DNA from: Candidatus Obscuribacterales bacterium
GTDB lineage: Bacteria > Cyanobacteriota > Vampirovibrionia > Obscuribacterales > Obscuribacteraceae
Direction: 5' to 3'
DNA length: 43,910 nt
Assembly (NCBI GenBank): GCA_020050685.1
Contig: JAGVKG010000015.1
Location: 1-43,910, forward strand
Part shown: positions 32,784-40,802 of the stretch, in pieces
How the letters are laid out: every line of letters begins with the position of its first letter
How positions within the stretch are numbered: position 1 is the first letter of the stretch
The notes under the pieces: generated by a model
The model's input: the letters and a program-made list of their open reading frames with translations, nothing else
Database searches by the model: none
What the model was told of the DNA's origin: nothing
Position numbers and translations under genes: made by a program

Positions 32784-35485
32784 GGTCTTGCCCCTTCTGA
32801 CGAGCCTGTCTGTCTTCTCGAAGATTCTTTAGACAGTTTGGCAGATATCAAAGCAATTAAAAGCAAAATGGTGATCAGAACAAGTCCTAGCATGGCGAGG
32901 ATCAAACCGATGCGCACGCTTTCCGGTTCATAATCGAATTCGACAAAGTGCCCGCCTGGTGGCAAGTGCACCGCACGCTGCACAGCATTTGCGCGATAGA
33001 TAGGCACAATGTGTGAGTCAACCCGTGCTTGCCAACCAGGATAGTATTGATCAGCAAGCACGAAAAAAGACGGTACGCTTGTTCGTACATAAAACCAAAC
33101 GTGCTCGGGCAGGTCTTTCACCAGTCGCACTTCGTTGTCACCACCAGCAGGCAAGGCAATTGCCTTATGGCGATAGTTCATTCTGGAGTCTTGACTAGGC
33201 TCAATCAACGTAATCATATTGGGATTGTAGCCAGACAAGTACGAGTCCACAATATGATTGATCACATTAGCATGCGAGTCCTTCCACAACCACGAGTTGG
33301 AAATGTAGGCTCGCTCACGTGAGTCCTTTACTTTGTAGATACGAACATTCATGACTCGGTTTTCCAGAACCAGCTCAAAATAATTCTTGTCCAAAATTGG
33401 CACAGACTTAGGTAGATCGCCGACACGCTCATATCGAAATGTTTGTGTCAGAGCAAATTTGCTTGCCGTCATTTGACAAAAACGCGCTAGTGGAATATCC
33501 GTTCCACTTACCATTGCAGCCTGCGCTGGTTCTTGTGCCCGACTATCGGATGACTGAATAACACTGCTAAAGTTTTGGCTGGATTTGCGAAAGGCTTTTA
33601 TGAAAAGGTCGTGATAGTCACCTGTCTCAGCCGACTCGTATCCCCAAGCAGATGGAATATGTGCATCCATATTAGTGCAAGGCATCGCCAACTGACGCGA
33701 ATACTGATGCCAGGCAGCCGTCACCGCATTCCTATCATGCTTGTAATACCAAGGCGGGCAGATCACCGGATCAAAATAGAGCATGATGCAGCGCGGATAC
33801 TTAGTCCAAACATTTGCATGCGACTTATGAACATGACTGGCTCGCGTTCTACCAGTAATGGCTTGCTCAGCAATTGCTGCATTTGCTGCTTTAAATTGAT
33901 CTTGAACAAAAATTGGCCGATTGAAAAACTCAGGCTCTGTTCCGTGACGCATATATAAAAATGCCGGCATCATGGTAGTCAAAATAATTCCTGCAAAAAC
34001 AGACCAGCGAAAATGTTCTGCCCTAATCTTTTTATGCCAAAAAAGATATGCAACAGTACACGTGGCAATACCCATAGCTGCAGTCCGCACAAACCCTTGA
34101 CCAATTAAAAGACAAGCATCTTTAACAAGCGGCTCTCCGCTCATCAGACTGTTCGCCAGAGCAACAGCAATACTTGTGTCACGCACTTGCAAAAGCACAA
34201 TGCCACCAACCAGGCAGCTCATCCAAACAAGCCAGGCACTCAGCTGCGTGAATCGACCGGGTTGCCCTCGCAAAACAAAGCTCATTCCCCGAGCGGCAAT
34301 AATAGCCAAACAAATTATTGGGAAGATCAAAAACTTGACTGGATATCTGCCAATTGCCATTTGAGGAAAGAGTTTCAAAAGTCCGGGCAGAAGCGCGGAA
34401 TTAGTACCCATGGCAAAAGACAAAGAGAGCAACATCAATGCAAGGAAAAGCCATCTGGCTTTCCACGTCTTATCGCACAAGCCCCAAATAGCAAGCGATG
34501 CCACAACTGCTCCCACATAGGCAGACGAAACAAGTGGTGCAGAGCTTCTGCTTGTTGCCACCAGATTGATGAACTTATTGCCAATGCGAGTTAAGTCACC
34601 TAGCGGCTGGCTGACAAACAGACAAATCAAGTCATACCAATTAGCGCTCCAATCAAGCGCTTCATTACTAACCAGGCCTTGGGCGCGCGGCGACAAAGAG
34701 AGCCATTCGCATGCCGGCAAAATTTCCGGCATAGCCAGAAGCACACCAATTACAATCCCCAAAAGCCTCCAGGCAATCACAGATGGACTTTGATACCACT
34801 TGCCGTGGCTTTTGCCCGCATCAGGGAAAATGAATGTGCAAATCAAGACAATTAAAAACGAGGGAACACAAATCTCCGGTCGCCCGGAAGCCAGCAACAT
34901 GAATACAGAAACTGCCAAGCCGATCACAGAAAGCAGGCAGCACGCCAGTTTGTGCAATCCGCTGTATCGCATAAACCACAAAGCAAGCGGCAACCAAGAT
35001 ACGGCTGCCACCAAAGTATAGTTGCTTTGCAGCGAAAACATGTAGCCGGAAAGAGCAAAGACCAATCCACAAACAAAAGCAGCGGCAGCGCCCCAAGCAA
35101 AACTTGCCACCAAGAGAAATCCACCGATGCCGGCAATCAGCTGGTGTGACACCATAATTACGGCCAAGGCCTTATTGAATGGCAGAGCCGCAAACAATAA
35201 ATTAAAGGGATAAAAAATTCCTGGTGAAGAAATTGCCGCTTGCGACATTCCACAATATGTATATGGATTCCAAAGTGGCAATTTACCGCGAGCAAAAGCC
35301 TCGCCAATAAAACGGCATAGTGGTTCAAAGTAAACCGTCACATCGCCATAATAAAAAGATTGCAAGCCAACCAAAAAAGGCCAATAGAAAACAACCAATA
35401 CACCAGTCAATAAAATCGCAAACGCCAAACATGACCTGGCGCCATTCGGCAATGAATCAAATGCAGTTTGTAGACCAAACTTCAT
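32780..35485 (-). CDS. YfhO-family membrane protein, copy 2 (901 aa)
   Basis: Clear paralogue of the neighbours, the longest of the three. The first external loop reads YYGDVTVYFEPLCRF (Asp 48, Glu 54), then LPLWNPYTYCGMSQ. Shared C-terminal motif DQYYPGWQARVDSHIVPIYR and HFVEFDYEPESV. The C-terminal TM helix is followed by a Ser/Arg-rich tail. It has an intact Asp-Glu pair. It starts 4 bases after copy 3 and its last codon overlaps the start of copy 1 (ATGA), which implies translational coupling. Confidence 0.85.
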   Translation of the reverse strand: MKFGLQTAFDSLPNGARSCLAFAILLTGVLVVFYWPFLVGLQSFYYGDVTVYFEPLCRFIGEAFARGKLPLWNPYTYCGMSQAAISSPGIFYPFNLLFAALPFNKALAVIMVSHQLIAGIGGFLLVASFAWGAAAAFVCGLVFALSGYMFSLQSNYTLVAAVSWLPLALWFMRYSGLHKLACCLLSVIGLAVSVFMLLASGRPEICVPSFLIVLICTFIFPDAGKSHGKWYQSPSVIAWRLLGIVIGVLLAMPEILPACEWLSLSPRAQGLVSNEALDWSANWYDLICLFVSQPLGDLTRIGNKFINLVATSRSSAPLVSSAYVGAVVASLAIWGLCDKTWKARWLFLALMLLSLSFAMGTNSALLPGLLKLFPQMAIGRYPVKFLIFPIICLAIIAARGMSFVLRGQPGRFTQLSAWLVWMSCLVGGIVLLQVRDTSIAVALANSLMSGEPLVKDACLLIGQGFVRTAAMGIATCTVAYLFWHKKIRAEHFRWSVFAGIILTTMMPAFLYMRHGTEPEFFNRPIFVQDQFKAANAAIAEQAITGRTRASHVHKSHANVWTKYPRCIMLYFDPVICPPWYYKHDRNAVTAAWHQYSRQLAMPCTNMDAHIPSAWGYESAETGDYHDLFIKAFRKSSQNFSSVIQSSDSRAQEPAQAAMVSGTDIPLARFCQMTASKFALTQTFRYERVGDLPKSVPILDKNYFELVLENRVMNVRIYKVKDSRERAYISNSWLWKDSHANVINHIVDSYLSGYNPNMITLIEPSQDSRMNYRHKAIALPAGGDNEVRLVKDLPEHVWFYVRTSVPSFFVLADQYYPGWQARVDSHIVPIYRANAVQRAVHLPPGGHFVEFDYEPESVRIGLILAMLGLVLITILLLIALISAKLSKESSRRQTGSSEGARP

Positions 35486-35489
35486 ATAG

Positions 35490-38099
35490 TTACCTGTTCA
35501 TGCCAATCATCAAGCGAAAGTAAATATAGAGAAGAAAAACAAAAAGCAGAGCACCGGCACAGAAAGCCAAGTTCAATCCAGTCTTCAAACTTTCTGGCTC
35601 ATAATCAAATTCAATTAAGTGACTACCTTGCGGAATAAAGACAGCCCTCTCAACTGCATTTGCACAATAAATTTGCGCTGGAACCGAGTCCACCTTTGCT
35701 TGCCAACCCGGATAAAACTGATCGGCTAAGACCACAAATCCTGGGCGATTGACTTTGGCGGAAATGGCCACGTGTTCTGGGCGATCGTCAAGAATTTCCA
35801 CATATTGCTCGCCTTTGTGTTGCTGCGCATCATTAGCTTGCATGATCAGTTTGCCATCGGGCGACGGCTCAACCAAAAGCATCTTTGCCGGATCAAACCC
35901 AGAAGTATCTGCTTCGATAATTTGCTTCAATACATCTGCGTGTCCAGTATTCAGCTGCCACGACGTGGCAAAGTGCGCACGTGGTAATGCGTTTTTCACT
36001 TCGTAAATTCTCACATTCATAAATGGATCTTCGGCGCGAACATCAAAATACTTAGGATCTAATAGAGGCACCGCCGCCGGTAGCAGTCCACCATTTTGAT
36101 ACTTTACTATCTGCGTAGTTGCGTATTTCGTCCCACTCATTTGGCAAACTCGAGCTAAAGGCACATCAGAGCACGCGGTCTCGGTGCCAGTTCCAACCAA
36201 ATGAGACTTGGGAACAACTTGCCAAAACAGTTCATGCCAATCACTTGTCTCTGCTGCTTCAAAACAAAATATTGACGATACCTGGGCATCAATGTGGGTA
36301 TTTGGGAAAAGCATCTGACGCCCATACTGATAAAAGGCAGCTGTCCTGTCACTAGCACTAGCAACTTTCTGCACATTGTACGGGTCATTATAATCCGGCG
36401 GCATCAGGAATGGATCAGTGTATAGAACTGCAATTCTCGGTTTATCGATCCCGATAATTGAATTTCCCGTCTTGCGTTCTGGCATATTCAATTCATCTGA
36501 CAGCTCTTTCATTCTGTCAGCGAGATAAGATCGTCCTTCAAAGAAATCTCTGTATGTCCCATGCCGAGCAAAGGCAAATGCCGAGGTAAGCAAAGTCGCC
36601 GTCAAAATCAAAAGTAAAAGTCCAACGTAAATCTTTTTCCTCAATTTGCCTTGCCAAAAAAAGTGAGAAAGCCCACAAATAATTAGACCGAGAGCACAAG
36701 CCCGCAAGCCGGCTTGACCGATCAGGGCTGTAGACTGAACAAATGTGGCTGGTGTGACTGCCCTACTAACAATCAACCACATTGCCACCATCTTCGAAGT
36801 GGCTTGCGGGAAAAGTGAAAGTGCAGAACCACCAATAATTCCAAATCCCCAAAAGGCTAAGGCAACAATCTTGCCAGAACGGGGCACTCGATTTGCGACA
36901 GACAAATGTGCACCGCGAGCCGCCATAATTATCAAGCAAAGAATGGGAAAGAAAATCAATTTTACTGGATATCTGAACAAGGCAAATATCGATTTGCTGT
37001 TCACAAATAACGAATCAACAGGAGTTTGATTTCCTAATGAAACGATCACGCTGGCAATCAAACATCCCAAGACAAAATATCTATGCTTCCAGCTGCGATC
37101 AAAAATCGCCCAAATTGCGAGCGTGAAAGCAACAGGGCCAACATAAGCAGAAGAAAGAAATGGAACTGCACCGGCTCGTGATTGCACTACCGGCAAAAAT
37201 TTTGAGCCAAACAGACTGACATCACCAAGCGGCTGCAAAAGCACAGTGCAAAGATAATCGTACCAATTGGCGCTCCACAAAAAGATTTCTTTGGCATCCA
37301 AGCCTTGGGCTCGGCGCGACAAACCAGCCCATTCCCAAGCCGGCAATATTTCCGGCATTGCCAATAAAAGCCCCAAGAAAAGTGCCAGTCCCTGCCAGAA
37401 CAAAATGCCACGCCAATTATTGTCACCATTTACGCGCATCTTCCAAGCCGAATAAGCGATATATGCAATAACAAAAATAATTCCAGGCAGTGAGATTTCC
37501 GGCCGACCCGCTGCTAGGAAAAAGAAAGTAATGATGGCACAGAGCACGACAAAGGCAGTGTTCTTGGTGGCGACACCAGTCTGAATTTTTCTCACCGACC
37601 AGAAAAGCAATGGCAGCCAGGCAGCACTCGCCATCAAAGTGTAATTATTCTCCAAGCCAAACATGTAACCGCAAAGCGCCAGGCTCAGGCCACAAACCGA
37701 TGCGGCAACTAATCCCCAACCCGCTGCGAAGATAACAAGGAAACCACCAATGCCGGCAATTAATTGATGTGCCACCATAATAATCGCCAGCGCCTGACTA
37801 AAGCCCAAGACGCCAAACAACCAATTAAAAGGATAGAAAATCCCAGGAGAAGGAATGGCAATTTGCGGCATGCCCAAATATGAATATGGATTCCATAGCG
37901 GCAAACGCAACTGATGAAACGCAGCGCCAATAAAACGACAAAGCGGTTCAAAGTAAAACGTCACGTTGAACAAATAAAATGATTGCTGACCAGACAAAAA
38001 CGGAAAGTAGAAAAGGCAAAGAACAAAAGATAGCGCCAAGAAAAACAGACAAAAAACTATTATTGGTTGACGCGATTCAGGTATATCAGAGAACTTCAA
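35490..38099 (-). CDS. YfhO-family membrane protein, copy 3, with Asn in place of the loop Asp (869 aa)
   Basis: First YfhO gene in transcription order, 2 bases after nagB. The first external loop reads YLFNVTFYFEPLCRF (Asn 45, Glu 51), so the GD of the other copies is FN. I checked the codons: TTC-AAC. The rest is conserved (RLPLWNPYSYLGMPQ, DQFYPGWQAKVDSVPAQIYC, HLIEFDYEPESL). If that Asp is catalytic, as in GT-C enzymes, this copy may be inactive or act on another substrate. About a dozen TM helices plus an outer domain. Confidence 0.85.
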   Translation of the reverse strand: MKFSDIPESRQPIIVFCLFFLALSFVLCLFYFPFLSGQQSFYLFNVTFYFEPLCRFIGAAFHQLRLPLWNPYSYLGMPQIAIPSPGIFYPFNWLFGVLGFSQALAIIMVAHQLIAGIGGFLVIFAAGWGLVAASVCGLSLALCGYMFGLENNYTLMASAAWLPLLFWSVRKIQTGVATKNTAFVVLCAIITFFFLAAGRPEISLPGIIFVIAYIAYSAWKMRVNGDNNWRGILFWQGLALFLGLLLAMPEILPAWEWAGLSRRAQGLDAKEIFLWSANWYDYLCTVLLQPLGDVSLFGSKFLPVVQSRAGAVPFLSSAYVGPVAFTLAIWAIFDRSWKHRYFVLGCLIASVIVSLGNQTPVDSLFVNSKSIFALFRYPVKLIFFPILCLIIMAARGAHLSVANRVPRSGKIVALAFWGFGIIGGSALSLFPQATSKMVAMWLIVSRAVTPATFVQSTALIGQAGLRACALGLIICGLSHFFWQGKLRKKIYVGLLLLILTATLLTSAFAFARHGTYRDFFEGRSYLADRMKELSDELNMPERKTGNSIIGIDKPRIAVLYTDPFLMPPDYNDPYNVQKVASASDRTAAFYQYGRQMLFPNTHIDAQVSSIFCFEAAETSDWHELFWQVVPKSHLVGTGTETACSDVPLARVCQMSGTKYATTQIVKYQNGGLLPAAVPLLDPKYFDVRAEDPFMNVRIYEVKNALPRAHFATSWQLNTGHADVLKQIIEADTSGFDPAKMLLVEPSPDGKLIMQANDAQQHKGEQYVEILDDRPEHVAISAKVNRPGFVVLADQFYPGWQAKVDSVPAQIYCANAVERAVFIPQGSHLIEFDYEPESLKTGLNLAFCAGALLFVFLLYIYFRLMIGMNR

Positions 38100-38101
38100 A
38101 C

Positions 38102-38842
38102 TTATGTATTGTTTCTAGAGTAATCAAAGTCAGTTATCACGTTTACATTGAAATGATTTTGCAAAAACGAAGCCGGCACATCGATACCAACCGGCCCATG
38201 AAAAGCACTATGCATTATCTTTTGTTTGTCCATGCCACTAGCCAGCAGAATGATCTGCCGGCTTGCCAAAATGGTAGAAATTCCCATAGTTATGGCTCGG
38301 CGCGGTGTCTGGTCAAGAGAACCAAAGAAGCTTGAATTTGCCTTGCGTGTCGACTCAGTCAACAAGAGACAATGCGTCCAACTGGCTTGCACCGTGCCCG
38401 GTTCATTAAAAGCGACATGCCCATTATGACCGATGCCAACCAGCGTTAAGTCCAATCCACCCGAATCGGCAATCAACGCATCATAATCATCACAAAAGCG
38501 TGGATTGAATTTGGATTGCATGGGCAAATTCGTATGCTTGTAGAGATTCTCTTCCAAATAATGAGCAAACGATTTTGACTCCTGCGCATCCAAATAGTCA
38601 TCTAAAGCAAAACATTTGGCTTGCGACCAATCGAGCCTTCCCGCCACAGACCATTCGGCAAGCAATTTGTAACAACCAAGCGGCGTGCGTCCAGTCGGAA
38701 GCCCGATACAGGCATTGGGCTTTTCCGTTAGAAGCCTGGCAATAGCCTCGGCAGCCTTGAAACTGACGTCAAGGTCACTCACTGTCATTCCTTCTACTTT
38801 TGTTGGCGCTATTTTTGCTTGCCAAGTAACGTCCAAATTCAT
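38102..38842 (-). CDS. nagB: Glucosamine-6-phosphate deaminase, short type
   Basis: 246 residues. Converts glucosamine-6-phosphate to fructose-6-phosphate and ammonia. Motifs: CIGLPTGRTPLGCYKLL, catalytic FALDDYLDA, and GIGHNGHVAFNEPGT with the His and Glu of the active site. Asn precedes GH where E. coli has Asp. Length fits the shorter, non-allosteric type rather than the 266-residue E. coli enzyme. It is first in the operon with three YfhO genes and the cyclophilin, which links amino-sugar metabolism with envelope glycan modification. That link is inference from tight spacing. Confidence 0.85.
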   Translation of the reverse strand: MNLDVTWQAKIAPTKVEGMTVSDLDVSFKAAEAIARLLTEKPNACIGLPTGRTPLGCYKLLAEWSVAGRLDWSQAKCFALDDYLDAQESKSFAHYLEENLYKHTNLPMQSKFNPRFCDDYDALIADSGGLDLTLVGIGHNGHVAFNEPGTVQASWTHCLLLTESTRKANSSFFGSLDQTPRRAITMGISTILASRQIILLASGMDKQKIMHSAFHGPVGIDVPASFLQNHFNVNVITDFDYSRNNT

Positions 38843-38964
38843 TTTAGTAAAATCCGAACTAACTATCTTTGGACATTATAAGAGCTTGATTATCTTCCAT
38901 TGCTAAAATGGAGATCTCAGGAGATTGAAATAGCTCCGCAAACAAGACAGGTTCTGGACTGGGC

Positions 38965-39831
38965 ATGAAGCAATCATCTTTTAGATTCGTAATATTAGTT
39001 ACCTTAGTTACCATTTGCTCGTGCTTTGCTCAGTCGGCAGGGGCGCAAAACCGCAATCTGCCCAAAGCAAGCTTTCCTACTTTTTTCAGCCCAAGCAACG
39101 GTGGAGCACCCACCTCCATGGGCATGCACCTGACTCCAGGAATGGACCGCCCCAAAAATGCGGCTGCCCAAGTCTATCCACCGGGTGAGCCCAGCCAAAA
39201 CGGCGGCTTGGTTCGCTGGGAAGCAAAGAAGATGCCTTTGCACATTTGGATAAGCCCAGGGCTGAAACTGCCGGAAAAACCTTTTGAGGAAGCTCAAGCA
39301 ACTCGTGTGGGAGAAGTTTTTGACATGCTCTGCTCGCCCCAAGCAGATCCTTTCGCCGGCATGAAGACGGCTATCGACTGGACACCTCAAACAAACGATG
39401 TTGTAGCATCGGGAATTGAAATGTGGCGCAGATTCCAAGACGAAGGTCTGATTAGCTTCGATTTTGTCGATGATCCACGGAATGCCAGAATTTTGATCTT
39501 TTTCACTGACAGCTTTCACGATGCCAATTCTCCTGGTGGCACTTCTGTTGCTGGCAATACCTCGGCAGAAATTTTCTCTTATGCCCAGGCACAGCAAATC
39601 AACATTGCTCAGAAACCGGTGGTCATCGAACTTTCTACAACCATCAATAGCTCAGAAGGCAGAATGCGTGCCGCAGCCGCCCACGAATTTGGTCATGCAC
39701 TCGGCATAAAGGCTCACAGCCCTTACCGTGAGGACTTGATGTACGTGGACCGCATTGTCGAGCAACTTTCCCCATCGGATGTCGCCACCTTTCGCTGGCT
39801 TTATCATCAGACACCGCAGTGGGTTTATTGA
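38965..39831 (+). CDS. Exported metzincin/matrixin-like zinc protease
   Basis: 288 residues with a signal peptide (FVILVTLVTICSCFAQSAGA). The zinc motif HEFGHALGIKAHS begins at residue 240 and is followed by the Met-turn-like DLMY. The third ligand is one residue later than in the canonical HExxHxxGxxH, giving HExxHxxGxxxHS. This variant is known from cyanobacterial matrixin-like proteins with GHS-x(4-6)-DVMY. Upstream segments (LHIWISP, VASGIEMWRRFQDEGLISFDFV) are those of the catalytic domain. It is divergent from nagB across 122 bases. Substrate unknown. Confidence 0.85.
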   Translation: MKQSSFRFVILVTLVTICSCFAQSAGAQNRNLPKASFPTFFSPSNGGAPTSMGMHLTPGMDRPKNAAAQVYPPGEPSQNGGLVRWEAKKMPLHIWISPGLKLPEKPFEEAQATRVGEVFDMLCSPQADPFAGMKTAIDWTPQTNDVVASGIEMWRRFQDEGLISFDFVDDPRNARILIFFTDSFHDANSPGGTSVAGNTSAEIFSYAQAQQINIAQKPVVIELSTTINSSEGRMRAAAAHEFGHALGIKAHSPYREDLMYVDRIVEQLSPSDVATFRWLYHQTPQWVY

Positions 39832-39874
39832 GAATCAATAAGTAGATTTAGGAAGTACATTTAAGTCTTTAGCC

Positions 39875-39994
39875 ATGTTCTATCTATTGAGCGCTGAAAC
39901 GCTCAATCTCGCATATTGGCTCGGCATCTGTGTTCCGCTTGCACTTCTAATCAAATATCGAGCGCTTTCAGTGGGACACGCACCACAAGATTAA
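39875..39994 (+). CDS. Possible 39-residue hydrophobic small protein
   Basis: ATG frame in the gap after the metalloprotease. It has one hydrophobic segment LNLAYWLGICVPLALLIKY and short polar ends (MFYLLSAET, RALSVGHAPQD). No good RBS: AGGAAG is 20 bases upstream. A perfect 8-bp hairpin ATTGAGCG-CTGAAA-CGCTCAAT overlaps its 5' codons and could instead be the functional feature. It could be a small membrane protein or chance. Confidence 0.3.
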   Translation: MFYLLSAETLNLAYWLGICVPLALLIKYRALSVGHAPQD

Positions 39995-40087
39995 ATTAAA
40001 AGCACTCGACATCTATTTAATAAATAATTACGATTTACATCACATTCCAAAAGGCATCACTGCCAAACATCATTGAGGTACGCTCAA

Positions 40088-40318
40088 ATGAACTGTATGA
40101 CTTGCGAACATGGCGCCCTAAAGCGTGGCATTGGCACATTCGAAGTAGACCACGCGGGCACCAAGCTTGTAGTAAAGCAAGTCCCAGCTCTCGTATGCGA
40201 TAACTGTGGCGATGAGTATTTCGAAGGCACAATTGCCGCAGAGCTCCTGCTACAAGCAGAACAAGCCGCAATGGCCGGCATTGAAAGCGATATTCGCGAA
40301 TACGTTTTCGCCGCATAG
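40088..40318 (+). CDS. YgiT/MqsA-type zinc-finger protein without visible toxin partner
   Basis: 76 residues from the ATG at 40088, with GAGG upstream; the TTG start 15 bases earlier is less likely. Two CxxC knuckles, MNCMTCEHG and VCDNCGDEYFE, frame a small beta domain (GTFEVDHAGTKLVVKQVPAL) as in the N-terminal domain of MqsA/YgiT antitoxins. A helix AAELLLQAEQAAMAG follows, but there is no C-terminal HTH. Such proteins usually lie next to an MqsR/DUF4258-type toxin. None is found within the flanking sequence, so it may be orphaned. A terminator follows. Confidence 0.8.
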   Translation: MNCMTCEHGALKRGIGTFEVDHAGTKLVVKQVPALVCDNCGDEYFEGTIAAELLLQAEQAAMAGIESDIREYVFAA

Positions 40319-40326
40319 AAGTTTTG

Positions 40327-40355
40327 ATCGGATCCTGCTGGTTTCCGATTTTTTT
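40327..40355 (+). terminator. Intrinsic terminator after the zinc-finger gene
   Basis: ATCGGA-N11-TCCGAT followed by a T-rich run (TTTTTTG then TTTTT). It begins 8 bases past the stop of the YgiT-type gene. The stem is only 6 bp but the U-run is strong. Confidence 0.7.
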
Positions 40356-40802
40356 GTTTTTAGAGCTGACGCTTTGAAGCCGACGAGCTTAAGGCGACAA
40401 TAGACGTCATGAGTTTCGCCTACTCGGCTTCATGCCCCGGATTGTCCTAGCAAACGGGAAAGATTTAACTTTCTCTTGGCAGCCCGCTTGGGCTCTGCAT
40501 GAAGCCCGCAAAGACTTTCGCCCATTCCGTTTACTGTCATTTGAATGCCCGAATCTTGTTCTTGGCAAGGCGTGTTTTTCGTCTGACTGTGACGGATTTG
40601 TCGATTATTTAATAGATTTAATGGGAATAATGACTCTGGCTGCACCCAATCTTTTTTTGAGTTTCAATCTCTGATTTCGTCACCTCTCCCACAAGAGCGG
40701 TTAGGCAAACTTTCTTGTGCATCCAAACCATAAGGCCGCATCATTTCACAAAATTCCCACACTTTAAGTGTTTTCTAGAGCAAAACTACGGAGGCAAATC
40801 AT
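40356..40802. other. About 450-base stretch before the TadG-like gene
   Basis: Two opposed ORFs of 71-80 codons overlap each other here. Neither has an RBS or recognisable composition, so neither is called. A palindrome ACACTTTAAGTGT lies at 40759-40771. The TadG RBS GGAGG precedes the ATG at 40803. Confidence 0.4.
40759..40771. promoter_or_regulatory. Palindrome upstream of the TadG-like gene
   Basis: ACACTT-T-AAGTGT, perfect 6-bp arms, 31 bases upstream of the TadG-like ATG. Plausible operator; no other support. Confidence 0.3.

Noticed and set aside
40430-40674. Opposed 71- and 80-codon ORFs
   Set aside because: They overlap each other; neither has an RBS or recognisable features.
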